Positions 8,379-16,022 of a DNA stretch of 64,000 nt are shown piece after piece. The position numbers and the translations under genes are program-made. Origin of the DNA: Celeribacter baekdonensis B30 (GTDB taxonomy: Bacteria > Pseudomonadota > Alphaproteobacteria > Rhodobacterales > Rhodobacteraceae). The stretch lies in contig NZ_AMRK01000008.1 of the NCBI RefSeq assembly GCF_000299875.1, positions 147,573-211,572 on the forward strand. Reading direction: 5' to 3'. The notes under the pieces are model-generated. The model was given only the letters and a program-made list of their open reading frames with translations, was not told where the DNA came from and did not search any database. Numbering within the stretch: the stretch's first letter is position 1; the number at the start of each line of letters is the position of its first letter.

Positions 8379-8627
8379 CTACGCCCCGAGCACCAGATAG
8401 CGCCCAATGCCGTAAACGTAAAATGCGGCAAACAGGATGTTGATCCATTTCAACTGCCGCTCGGAATGCAACCATCCCATCGCCAGCCAAATAAGGCAAA
8501 ACGGCAACGACAGAAACAGGTTCAGCGGATACCAGTTTTGCACGATGGCAATCGTCGAGGCGACGCCCAGCAGCAGGGCAAGGTTTTTCAGATGCCGTTC
8601 ATGGCGCAACAGGGTGGTTTCGATCAT
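8379..8627 (-). CDS. Small inner-membrane protein (possibly DUF6552)
   Basis: An 82-residue product beginning MIETTLLRHERHLKNLALLL, with three hydrophobic segments (residues about 15-30, 34-52 and 60-80). It resembles a small Rhodobacterales family that I believe is catalogued as DUF6552; the exact number is from memory. The start at 8627 is chosen because the longer frame to 8696 adds low-similarity Pro/Gly sequence. It converges with the hydrolase gene, with 6 bases between stops. The function is unknown. Confidence 0.65.
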   Translation of the reverse strand: MIETTLLRHERHLKNLALLLGVASTIAIVQNWYPLNLFLSLPFCLIWLAMGWLHSERQLKWINILFAAFYVYGIGRYLVLGA

Positions 8628-8775
8628 CAGGCACTCGCGCAGAGACCCGCAAGGGCCAACCCATGCGGATGGCCCCGAAAACGGGCGTGATTTCAAGGAT
8701 TTGGGATGGCGCAGGGGCCAAACCCCCGCGTGCCCTGCCTACCCGATCCCCGCGCCAAAGACAAGAGGGCGCACC

Positions 8776-9189
8776 TCAACCCTCAGAGGCGCGCTCTTCC
8801 ATCACCCCAAGCACCACGCCCTGGGTGAGATCGAGTACCGCGTCCAATTTGACCCGAAACGCCGCCATCGCAGCCTCTGTCGCCGCGCGATCAAACGGCT
8901 CTGTGGTGCTGGTGGCTATCACCTCTGCGCGGGCGGCCATTGCGGCCTGAAGCGCGGGGCCAAGCGTGTCGCTGTGCGCCATGATGTCTTTGCGCAAGGC
9001 TTTGCGAATGTCGGGCGGATAGGAGGCCGTGCGCATATCCATATCGCCCAACACCGCCACTCTGAGTTGATGCGCCCGCAGCACGGCTCCGATGACCACG
9101 GCATTGCCCAAAAGTGAAACGCACAAGATCGCGATCAAACTCACCCGCCCCCAAGCGATCCGTCGTTTTTGCAACACAGCCTGTGACAT
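8776..9189 (-). CDS. Periplasmic CpxP/Zra-like metal-sensor repeat protein
   Basis: A 137-residue product with a membrane anchor or signal at residues 15-40 (VSLIAILCVSLLGNAVVIGAVL). A helical periplasmic domain follows: a YPPDIRKALRKD segment, then long amphipathic helices ending LDLTQGVVLGVMEERA. This is the pattern of the heavy-metal-resistance / CpxP-like family (PF13801 type). The start ATG overlaps the upstream stop (TGATG). It is the last gene of an operon with a membrane protein and an ECF sigma factor, so it probably senses or buffers an envelope signal for that sigma factor. Confidence 0.75.
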   Translation of the reverse strand: MSQAVLQKRRIAWGRVSLIAILCVSLLGNAVVIGAVLRAHQLRVAVLGDMDMRTASYPPDIRKALRKDIMAHSDTLGPALQAAMAARAEVIATSTTEPFDRAATEAAMAAFRVKLDAVLDLTQGVVLGVMEERASEG

Positions 9190-9524
9190 CAAAATCCTCC
9201 AAGCAGGGCCAAGGGATCGCCCAGTGTGAGCAGCGTCAAAAGCCCGTCACCCGCAATCCAAGTTGAGCCCAAATAGCCAAACACACCGCCGATGAGCAAA
9301 AGCCCGAGGAACCCGGCGCCCCAAGGCAAGGGTTCGGACAGGACCGCCCCCAAAGGCGCAGAGGCCGAGGTGCTGTTTTTTGCCAATTGGCTTAGAACCG
9401 CGCGCGACAGAATGGCGGTGTCTGCATCGCCGGGGGTGGAGAGCAGCGCGCCCAACTGGCGATCAAACTCCCCGTCTGACATGTCACTCCCGTCCTGTTT
9501 CACCGTCTGTCGATCCGTCATCAT
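9189..9524 (-). CDS. Single- or double-pass membrane protein, likely sigma partner
   Basis: Not a recognised family. It has 111 residues: a cytoplasmic N-terminal half (SDGEFDRQLGALLSTPGDADTAIL) followed by two hydrophobic stretches near residues 68-86 and 90-110. It overlaps the sigma gene stop by 4 bases (ATGA) and the next gene start by one base. GGAGG lies just before the doubled ATG at 9524/9521. A cytoplasmic segment plus membrane helices next to an ECF sigma gene is what an anti-sigma factor would look like, but no zinc-binding HxxxCxxC motif is present. The anti-sigma role is inference from position. Confidence 0.6.
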   Translation of the reverse strand: MMTDRQTVKQDGSDMSDGEFDRQLGALLSTPGDADTAILSRAVLSQLAKNSTSASAPLGAVLSEPLPWGAGFLGLLLIGGVFGYLGSTWIAGDGLLTLLTLGDPLALLGGF

Positions 9525-10180
9525 CCATCCTCCAAATCCATGTGCGCCCGTAATGCCGCACGCGCGCGTATGAGCAATTGCTCGGTTGCCCCCGCGCTGG
9601 TGCCCAGCGCTTCGGCAATTTCCACGGTGCTCAATGCACCAGCCACCTTGAGCAAAATCGCCTGACGTTGCCGCGCGGGCAACGCCTTGATCGCGGCATG
9701 GGCCAGAGCCAGCCTTTGCCGCCCGTCCAATTGCGCCTCGACGCCGGGCATCTCATCTTCAAACTCCGGTGCCGCGTCCAGACCAACAAAACGACGAAAC
9801 CCGCAGCGTCGGTTGTGGTCAATGCACAGGTTGACCGTGATGCGATACAACCAGGATGACACGGCCCCCTTGTCGGGATCATAGCTGTGCGCCCGTGTCC
9901 ACACCCGCAAAAACACCTCCTGTGCCACAACTTCGGCCTCTGACCTGACGCTCAACATTTGTGCGGCATAGCGACGGATGCCCGTACCATAGAGCGCAAT
10001 CAACCGGGCCAACCCCGCGCGTTCGCCCCGGGCCATTGCGGCCATGGCCGCCTTTGCATCTGCCCGCAGTTGGGCTTGGTCTTCGGGGCCCTTTGAAACG
10101 GGTCCAGCTTGTTGGGGGCCGGTCTTCTGGGTCACTCGCACGTCATCATATACACACCGCTTATCCGGCTCTCTGTTCAC
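9521..10180 (-). CDS. ECF-family RNA polymerase sigma factor
   Basis: It directs RNA polymerase to a stress regulon. It has up to 219 residues: region 2 about 60-125 (RRYAAQMLSVRSEAEVVAQEVFLRVW, then GAVSSWLYRITVNLCIDHNRR) and region 4 about 160-215 (LPARQRQAILLKVAGALSTVEIAEALGTSAGATEQLLIRARAALRAH, a clear helix-turn-helix). The GTG start at 10180 gives a long N-terminus; one of the in-frame GTGs further in may be the true start. It is first in an operon with a membrane protein and a CpxP-like protein. Confidence 0.88.
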   Translation of the reverse strand: MNREPDKRCVYDDVRVTQKTGPQQAGPVSKGPEDQAQLRADAKAAMAAMARGERAGLARLIALYGTGIRRYAAQMLSVRSEAEVVAQEVFLRVWTRAHSYDPDKGAVSSWLYRITVNLCIDHNRRCGFRRFVGLDAAPEFEDEMPGVEAQLDGRQRLALAHAAIKALPARQRQAILLKVAGALSTVEIAEALGTSAGATEQLLIRARAALRAHMDLEDG

Positions 10181-10222
10181 AGTTTAGCGCCCCACCCCAC
10201 GCGGGCGGGCTGAGACAAGGCC

Positions 10223-10528
10223 TTAGCGCGTGATCAAAAGCGTGCGGGTGCGCGTGTTGCTTTCGCCACTCGGTCCGGTCCCGGTCACTGTGGTGGTCGA
10301 ACCGCCCTGTTCCACCGTGCGCTGACGGTTGCGTGAGACAGTTTGCCCCCCTGCGGTGGTCCCTGTGGTCATGGTGTCGCAAATGACCATTTGCCCGTCC
10401 ACCATACAGCTGCGGTTCTTGGTCATGGTACCGCCCTTTCCGGTGGTCACGGTGACATTTTGGGCAAATCCGGGGGCAGCCAAGGTCAAAGGCAGCATCA
10501 AAGCGAGGGCATAGGTGAAAGGCTTCAT
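10223..10528 (-). CDS. Small secreted Thr/Gly-rich protein
   Basis: Not recognised. The 101-residue precursor has a clear Sec signal peptide (MKPFTYALALMLPLTLAAPGFAQ, cleavage after AQ). The mature part is rich in Thr, Gly and Arg and has two cysteines (RSCMVDGQMVICDT), probably a disulfide. AAAAGGAAA before the ATG at 10528 decides this start; an in-frame ATG at 10642 would put the signal peptide in the middle. The gene lies upstream of the ECF operon on the same strand, 42 bases from the sigma start. Confidence 0.7.
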   Translation of the reverse strand: MKPFTYALALMLPLTLAAPGFAQNVTVTTGKGGTMTKNRSCMVDGQMVICDTMTTGTTAGGQTVSRNRQRTVEQGGSTTTVTGTGPSGESNTRTRTLLITR

Positions 10529-10767
10529 GGTGATTTCCTTTTGAGTGTTAAAAATGAGCAGAATGCGACTGTCGGTTCCGTCTTCTGACCGAACCTTGGG
10601 CCTTGGCCATAAAATCAGCGACGCGTGCCAATTCTTTTGCATTCAGCAGGCCAAGAGATAATAAGGTCGCATCTGTCTCTCCTTTGAGAACGTCGATACC
10701 CTTATTACGGCACCCAACCGGTGCTCCTACGCCAGACACAGATTTTTTGAGATGGGGCGGGCGCGGT

Positions 10768-11217
10768 TTAACGCCGGGAGGCAAAAAACGCCTTGAGCAT
10801 GGCTTCGGCCCGATCGGCCGCGATGCCGTCATAGACCTCGGGGGCGTGGTGGCATTGGGCGTGCGAAAACACCCGCGCGCCATGGGCGACACCGCCGGAT
10901 TTCGGGTCTTCTGCGCCGTAATACAACCGTGCAATCCGCGCGTTTGACATCGCTGCCGCGCACATTGGGCAAGGTTCCAACGTCACATAAAGATCATAGC
11001 CCGGAAGACGCTCTTGGCCCAGCTTGGCGCAGGCGGCGCGGATGGCAACGATCTCGGCATGGGCCGTCGGATCATTGTCGGCGCGGGTTTGGTTGCCACC
11101 GCGCCCGACGATCTCGCCCTGCGGCGACACCACGACCGCACCCACAGGCACCTCGCCGCGGGCCTCGGCCAAAGCCGCCTCGATGAACGCATCATCCATA
11201 TAAGAACGAAAAGTCAT
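10768..11217 (-). CDS. tadA: tRNA-specific adenosine deaminase
   Basis: It converts A34 to inosine in the anticodon of tRNA-Arg(ACG), so that it reads CGN codons. The product has 149 residues with the cytidine/deoxycytidylate deaminase zinc site: His and Glu in PTAHAEIVAIR, and the two cysteines in TLEPCPMCAAAM. NARIARLYYGAEDPKSG follows, as in TadA. The start ATG 11217 has AGGAAAG upstream and gives the normal length; the frame is open to 11286. It is divergent from ompW. The 239-base gap to the next gene (10529-10767) holds no trusted gene. Confidence 0.94.
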   Translation of the reverse strand: MTFRSYMDDAFIEAALAEARGEVPVGAVVVSPQGEIVGRGGNQTRADNDPTAHAEIVAIRAACAKLGQERLPGYDLYVTLEPCPMCAAAMSNARIARLYYGAEDPKSGGVAHGARVFSHAQCHHAPEVYDGIAADRAEAMLKAFFASRR

Positions 11218-11326
11218 GGCCTTTCCTGACGTGGAATCGCGCCCAAGGCAAGGCGCGCTTCGCAAGAGTGACTTGTTGGGCCACACACGCCCCCTCCTCC
11301 GACAGATTGACGCAGCCCCCGTCTAT

Positions 11327-11340
11327 TTGATGCAAATCAA
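11327..11340. promoter_or_regulatory. FNR/FnrL box upstream of ompW
   Basis: TTGAT-GCAA-ATCAA is a perfect match to the FNR consensus TTGAT-N4-ATCAA. Its centre is about 72 bases before the ompW start codon, suitable for activation under low oxygen. ompW is a known FNR target in enteric bacteria. Confidence 0.8.
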
Positions 11341-11405
11341 AGCTCTTGCCCCGGCCGAGGCAGAGCGTCCGTCACACGCGCGACGTTACGACATTAGGAC
11401 ACACC

Positions 11406-12029
11406 ATGAAAACGACGACACTTTTTGCCACCGCCCTCGCCCTCACCCTCGCCGGACTGTCCGGCGCAACCGCGCAAGAGGCGGGGACCATGTCTCTGGG
11501 CTTCGGCCTTGGCGGCGTGATGCCAAAATCAGACAATGGCACCATTTTGGGCGGGGCCAATACGCTTGATATTGGGGACAGCGTCCGCCCGACCCTTACA
11601 TTTGAGTATTTCGTCGCCAATAACATTGGCATCGAAGTGCTCGGCGCCGTACCTTTCATGCATGACATTGATGCCTCCGGCTTGGGTCGCATTGGCTCGA
11701 CCAAACACCTGCCGCCCGTCATCTCAGTGCAGTACCACTTCAACGGTGGCGAACAGTTCTCGCCCTTTGTCGGCGTTGGCCTCAACTACACTGCGTTTTT
11801 CGATGAAACTGCCAAAGGCGCAATCGCAGGCCATGATTTGGACCTCAGCGATTCTTGGGGCGTCGCGCTTCATGCGGGTTTTGACTACAAAATGAGCGAT
11901 CACGGCGCGTTCCGGACCGATGTGCGCTGGATTGACATCGACAGCGATGTCAAACTCGATGGTGCAAAAATTGGCAAAGCCGAAATCGACCCTTGGGTCA
12001 TCGGGATGTCCTACGTTTACTCGTTCTAA
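11406..12029 (+). CDS. ompW: OmpW-family outer-membrane beta-barrel protein
   Basis: A 207-residue precursor with a signal peptide ending SGATAQ. The mature protein has alternating strands typical of an 8-stranded OmpW barrel: GTMSLGFGLGGVMPKS, PTLTFEYFVANNIGIEVLGAVPF, LPPVISVQYHF, FSPFVGVGLNYTAFFDE, and the C-terminal WVIGMSYVYSF with the terminal Phe needed for BAM insertion. OmpW proteins form a small hydrophobic channel and respond to oxygen and envelope stress. ATG 11406 is chosen because the signal peptide starts there and AGGA lies upstream. A perfect FNR box sits in its promoter and a strong terminator follows. Confidence 0.93.
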   Translation: MKTTTLFATALALTLAGLSGATAQEAGTMSLGFGLGGVMPKSDNGTILGGANTLDIGDSVRPTLTFEYFVANNIGIEVLGAVPFMHDIDASGLGRIGSTKHLPPVISVQYHFNGGEQFSPFVGVGLNYTAFFDETAKGAIAGHDLDLSDSWGVALHAGFDYKMSDHGAFRTDVRWIDIDSDVKLDGAKIGKAEIDPWVIGMSYVYSF

Positions 12030-12083
12030 GAGGCCCTCTCATTCAAGAGATTGGATGGGGCCTCACACCCCATCCATGATGGT

Positions 12084-12118
12084 CCGGCCTGCACGTGCCC
12101 CCGTGCGGGCCGGTTTTT
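12084..12118 (+). terminator. Rho-independent terminator after ompW
   Basis: CCGGCCTGCACG and CGTGCGGGCCGG form a 12-bp stem with one mismatch and a 6-base loop, followed by TTTTT. It lies about 55 bases after the ompW stop. Confidence 0.85.
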
Positions 12119-12211
12119 ATATCAAAGGCCCCAGAAAACCGCGCAATCCAAGCAAGGCTCTTTTAAACGGGGCTATGTCAGAGTATGAGCGGCCCAAAGA
12201 GAGGCCTTTTC

Positions 12212-13699
12212 ATGACCGACGACACGCCCAAAGACACACCTAAAAAACCGTCCAAACCCAGCGGCTACAAAAGCCACGCCAAACCGCATTCCAAACCTGG
12301 ATCGGATCATTCTGTTGGCGCAGACAAGCCCCATCCGGGCGACCGCATCGCCAAAGTGCTCTCGCGCGCGGGCATTTCCTCGCGCCGCGAAGCCGAAGAC
12401 TTGATCAACGAGGGCCGCGTCACAGTCAATGGCCGCAAAGTGGTCTCCCCCGCGCTCAACGTCATGCCGAAAGACCGCATTTATGTCGACGGCAAGGAAG
12501 TGGGCGAACCCGAACCGCCGCGCGTGTGGCTTTATCACAAGCCTTTGGGCCTTGTGACCACGGCCAAGGACGAAAAAGGCCGCGAAACGGTGTTTGACAA
12601 ATTGCCGGTGGAAATGCCGCGGGTGATGTCTGTCGGTCGTTTGGATATCAACTCTGAAGGCCTACTTTTGTTGACCAACGATGGCGAGGTCAAACGCAAA
12701 CTTGAGCTGCCCGACACCGGCTGGCTGCGCAAATACCGGGTGCGGGTCAAAGGCACCGCCTCTGAGGCGACATTGGACAGGCTGCGCAATGGCATCACCA
12801 TTGACGGCGAGGACTTTCAGGGCATGGAAGTCACCTTTGATCGGCAACAGGGCGCCAATGCCTGGCTGACCGTCGGTCTGCGTGAGGGCAAAAACCGCGA
12901 AATTCGCCGTGCGATGGAACATATCGGACTGGTGGTGAACCGCCTGATCCGGCTGTCTTATGGTCCGTTCCGTCTTGGCACCTTGCAACCCGGTCAGGTC
13001 GAAGAGGTCCGCGCCCGTGTGCTGCGTGATCAGTTGGGCATGGATCTTGAGGTTGGCGATGGCGGGTTTTCCAAACGCGGCGCACCACAAGGCGCGAAAC
13101 GGACAGTGTCGCGTGACGGCAAGCCCGGCGGTCCGCGCACCGAAACCAAAGGCCGCAATGACGCGCGTGGAGGTTCTGGCGGCGGTGATCGCCGCGTGGA
13201 CGGCAAAGCGTCATTCAAGCCGCTTGGAGACAAACCGGCCTATGGCGACCGTGATGATCGTTCCGGTGGCAAACCGGGCGGCAAACCGAGCGGTTTCAAA
13301 CGCCGCGATGATGCGGGTGGGGATCGTCCCTTTGGCGGCAAACCGCGCGGCGAAGGCGGCTTTAAATCCCGCGATGATCGTGACGGTAAGCCGGGTGGCA
13401 AACCCGGCGGCTTCAAACGTCGCGACGATGCGGGTGGCGGGCGGCCCGAGGGTGGGTTCAAGAAACGTGAGGGTGACTTTAAGGGCGAGTCCCGTGGCGA
13501 TCGCGATGGCAAACCCGCAGGTCGGCCCTTTGGCAAACCGGGTGGAAAGCCAGGCGGCAAACCGGGCGGTTTCAAATCCGCAGGTTTCAAAAGCCACGGT
13601 GGCGGCGCGGAGGGCAAACCCCGCTCCTCCGGGTTCAAATCCCACGCAACCAAGCCCGGTGGCAAGCCGGGCGGGAAACCGCCGAGAGGCAAGACCTAA
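12212..13699 (+). CDS. RluB/RsuA-type pseudouridine synthase with long basic tail
   Basis: It makes pseudouridine in ribosomal RNA (RluB acts on 23S). It has 495 residues. A short basic N-terminus is followed by an S4 RNA-binding domain (about 38-95: DRIAKVLSRAGISSRREAEDLI). Next is the RsuA-family catalytic domain (about 100-275) with GRLDINSEGLLLLTNDG, where the Asp is the nucleophile, and GKNREIRRAMEHIGL. From about residue 280 the tail is low-complexity Gly/Lys/Arg/Asp/Phe, with many repeats of the type GGKPGGF and RRDDAGG. ATG 12212 is chosen for the GAGAGG site upstream; ATG 12185 is in frame. Confidence 0.9.
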   Translation: MTDDTPKDTPKKPSKPSGYKSHAKPHSKPGSDHSVGADKPHPGDRIAKVLSRAGISSRREAEDLINEGRVTVNGRKVVSPALNVMPKDRIYVDGKEVGEPEPPRVWLYHKPLGLVTTAKDEKGRETVFDKLPVEMPRVMSVGRLDINSEGLLLLTNDGEVKRKLELPDTGWLRKYRVRVKGTASEATLDRLRNGITIDGEDFQGMEVTFDRQQGANAWLTVGLREGKNREIRRAMEHIGLVVNRLIRLSYGPFRLGTLQPGQVEEVRARVLRDQLGMDLEVGDGGFSKRGAPQGAKRTVSRDGKPGGPRTETKGRNDARGGSGGGDRRVDGKASFKPLGDKPAYGDRDDRSGGKPGGKPSGFKRRDDAGGDRPFGGKPRGEGGFKSRDDRDGKPGGKPGGFKRRDDAGGGRPEGGFKKREGDFKGESRGDRDGKPAGRPFGKPGGKPGGKPGGFKSAGFKSHGGGAEGKPRSSGFKSHATKPGGKPGGKPPRGKT

Positions 13700-13808
13700 C
13701 AAAAGAACATCGGGGAAAGGGGGGCAGATGCTCCCCTTAACTCTTTCGCAGCGCGCAATTTCTTCCTATATCTGGACCTGAACACTGCGTTTGATCGAAA
13801 GGGTGGCC

Positions 13809-13895
13809 ATGAGCGACAGTCCGTTTTCAAAACTGGCCTATTATCTTTTGGTCGCGCTGACCTTTTACGTCACGATCAAAGCGCAGGGAATGTGA
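13809..13895 (+). CDS. 28-residue single-helix membrane peptide
   Basis: The ORF starts MSDSPFSKLAYYLLVALTF and continues YVTIKAQGM before TGA at 13893-13895. It encodes one hydrophobic helix (about residues 10-22) with a short polar N-terminus and basic end. GGGTGG lies 3-8 bases before the ATG. The stop is 3 bases before the XpaC-like gene start at 13899, so the two would be co-translated. It is too short for routine gene callers. The coding claim rests on this arrangement and its hydrophobic pattern alone. Confidence 0.5.
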   Translation: MSDSPFSKLAYYLLVALTFYVTIKAQGM

Positions 13896-13898
13896 TCC

Positions 13899-14804
13899 AT
13901 GGCCCAACGGTATGGTTCGACCTATTCACCCGATGGCAGCCCGAAACCTCCGGCGAAACCGGAGGGCGCGGGCACACCCCCGCCCCCGCAACACCGCCCT
14001 TTTGATGGCAAACGTCCGTCCCGCGTCGGCGCGCGCTCAAACCTATTGTTCTACGCGGGTCTGCCCTTGTCGTGGAAAGCATTTTCCGCCGAACCCATTG
14101 TTATGGCAGGCTATTTAGCGGCCCTGGGATGTCTTGTGGGGGCGGCGTTTTTGACCCGTGAAGGGTTGAAGGCCGAAGAATCCTATGAGGCGCGCAAAAT
14201 CTCGCGTCGCCCCGCGATCCCGCGCAAAATCTTTGGCTCTGTCTTGACCGGCGTCGGGCTTGGCCTTGTCGGCTGGTTCGGCTGGGGCCCTGTCGAGACG
14301 GTGATTTTTGCCAGTCTCGGCACCGTGCTGCACAGCCTCGCCTTTGGTTTTGATCCTTTGAAAAACAAAGGCATGGATGACATTGACACGTTTCAACAAG
14401 ACCGGGTGTCCAAAGCGATTGACGAGGCGGAAGCGCATTTGAACGCCATGCGTGAAGCGTTGTCGCGGTCGGGCGACCGCGCCGCCGAAACCCGCCTTGA
14501 CGCCTTTATCAAAACCGCCCGCGATATGTTTCGCACTGTCGAGGAAGACCCGCGCGACTTGACCGCTGCGCGCAAATATCTTGGGGTTTATTTGCTGGGC
14601 GCGCGCGATGCGACGATCAAATATGCTGACCTTTGGGCGCGCACCAAAAACGCTGAGGCGCGTCAAGATTGGTTCGCGCTGCTTGATGATCTCGAACAAA
14701 ATTTCACCGCGCGCAATGAGGCGTTACTTTTGGGTAGCAAAACTGATCTTGATATCGAGATTGAGGTCCTGCGTGACCGTCTTGCCCGCGAAGGCATCAA
14801 ATAA
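13899..14804 (+). CDS. XpaC-like (5-bromo-4-chloroindolyl phosphate hydrolysis family) protein
   Basis: A 301-residue product. The N-terminal ~45 residues are Pro-rich and disordered. Two hydrophobic regions follow at about 50-90 and 108-150 (LLFYAGLPLSWKAF; VLTGVGLGLVGWFGWGPVE), then a helical cytoplasmic domain (KAIDEAEAHLNAMREALSRSGDRAAETRLDAFIKTARDMFRTVEEDPRD). That layout matches the XpaC family, whose genes nearly always precede telA. The activity named in the family title was a blue-colony phenotype and is not a proven function. The gene is in line with telA (36-base gap), so it probably works with it at the membrane. Confidence 0.83.
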   Translation: MAQRYGSTYSPDGSPKPPAKPEGAGTPPPPQHRPFDGKRPSRVGARSNLLFYAGLPLSWKAFSAEPIVMAGYLAALGCLVGAAFLTREGLKAEESYEARKISRRPAIPRKIFGSVLTGVGLGLVGWFGWGPVETVIFASLGTVLHSLAFGFDPLKNKGMDDIDTFQQDRVSKAIDEAEAHLNAMREALSRSGDRAAETRLDAFIKTARDMFRTVEEDPRDLTAARKYLGVYLLGARDATIKYADLWARTKNAEARQDWFALLDDLEQNFTARNEALLLGSKTDLDIEIEVLRDRLAREGIK

Positions 14805-14840
14805 GTAAACTTTTCAAGTTCTTAACTGGGGAACCGTTCC

Positions 14841-16022
14841 ATGTCCGACACCACCCGCCAAAAGGCCGAAGCCGCATTGAAAGACGTCGAAGCCGTTACC
14901 GCCGTTGTCCTCGCAGAGCCAAAGGGCGAGTTGATCGACCCGGTGGCTTTGGCAAACACACCTTTGAGCGCGGAAATCGAGCGTGCGAAATCCGAGATCA
15001 ACATGGGGGACACCAATTCGATCGTCCGCTTTGGCTCGGGGGCGCAGGCTGAATTGCAAGTGATCTCACAAGCGATGCTGGAAGATGTGCGCAACAAGGA
15101 TGTGGGGCCTGCGGGCGACTCTTTGCGCTCCATCGTCACCACCATTCGCGGGTTTTCCGTGTCCGAACTCGATGTGCGCCGCAAACGCAGCTGGTGGGAA
15201 AGACTGTTGGGCCGCGCCGCACCGATGGCAAAATTCATCGCCCGCTACGAGACCATTCAAACCCAGATCGACAAGATCACCGACAATCTTTTGACGCATG
15301 AGCACAAGCTGCTCAAAGACATCAAATCGCTCGATATGCTTTATGATAAGACGCTGAATTTCTATGATGAATTGGCGATTTACATTGCGGCGGGCGAATT
15401 GAAGATCAAGGAATTGGACGAGAGCGACATCGCCGCTCTGGCCGCCGCCGTCGATGCCGCGCCTGAGCAGGACCAAGTGATCAAAGCGCAGGAATTGCGC
15501 GATCTGCGCGCGGCGCGCGACGATTTGGAACGCCGGGTGCATGATCTGAAACTGACTCGCCAAGTGACGATGCAGTCTCTGCCCTCAATCCGCTTGGTGC
15601 AGGAAAACGACAAATCCCTGGTCACCAAGATCAACTCCACGCTGGTCAACACCGTGCCGCTTTGGGAAACCCAATTGGCCCAAGCCGTGACCATTCAGCG
15701 CTCGACCGAGGCCGCGAAAGACATCAAAGCCGCGACGGATCTGACCAACGAGTTGTTGACCGCGAATGCTAAAAACCTGCGCGAGGGCAACAAAATCGTG
15801 CGCACCGAAATGGAACGCGGCGTGTTTGACATCGAGGCCGTGAAAACCGCCAATGCCGAATTGATCGCCACCATTGAGGAAAGCCTTCAGATCGCCGACG
15901 AGGGCAAACGCAAGCGCGCCGAGGCCGAGGTCGAACTCAAAACCATGGAAGCCAATCTGCGCGACACTCTGGCCTCCGCCAAAGCCACCGGCAACGCCGC
16001 CGGGCCATCGGTGCGTTCCTGA
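14841..16022 (+). CDS. telA: TelA-family toxic anion resistance protein
   Basis: A soluble, almost all-helical protein of 393 residues, the normal length. TelA hallmarks are visible: the VSELDVRRKRSWWERLLGR segment near residue 105, the coiled-coil DNLLTHEHKLLKDIKSLDMLYDKTL near residue 155, LPSIRLVQENDKSLVTKINSTLVNTVPLWE near residue 245, and a Lys/Glu-rich end. Family members are linked to tellurite, antibiotic or envelope stress resistance; the biochemical role is unknown. The stop overlaps the DUF2927 gene start by one base (TGATG). It sits between XpaC-like and DUF2927/SPFH genes in one operon. Confidence 0.92.
   Translation: MSDTTRQKAEAALKDVEAVTAVVLAEPKGELIDPVALANTPLSAEIERAKSEINMGDTNSIVRFGSGAQAELQVISQAMLEDVRNKDVGPAGDSLRSIVTTIRGFSVSELDVRRKRSWWERLLGRAAPMAKFIARYETIQTQIDKITDNLLTHEHKLLKDIKSLDMLYDKTLNFYDELAIYIAAGELKIKELDESDIAALAAAVDAAPEQDQVIKAQELRDLRAARDDLERRVHDLKLTRQVTMQSLPSIRLVQENDKSLVTKINSTLVNTVPLWETQLAQAVTIQRSTEAAKDIKAATDLTNELLTANAKNLREGNKIVRTEMERGVFDIEAVKTANAELIATIEESLQIADEGKRKRAEAEVELKTMEANLRDTLASAKATGNAAGPSVRS

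Noticed and set aside
10548..10934. A 128-codon minus-strand ORF upstream of the secreted protein gene
   Set aside because: Its first half is antisense or frame-shifted tadA sequence, and no good start exists for the second half. A strong AAAGGAGAGACAG-ATG at 10672 in another frame gives only 9 codons.
13211..13702. Minus-strand ORFs opposite the repetitive RluB tail
   Set aside because: They are simply the reverse of the Gly/Lys repeat and have no independent features.
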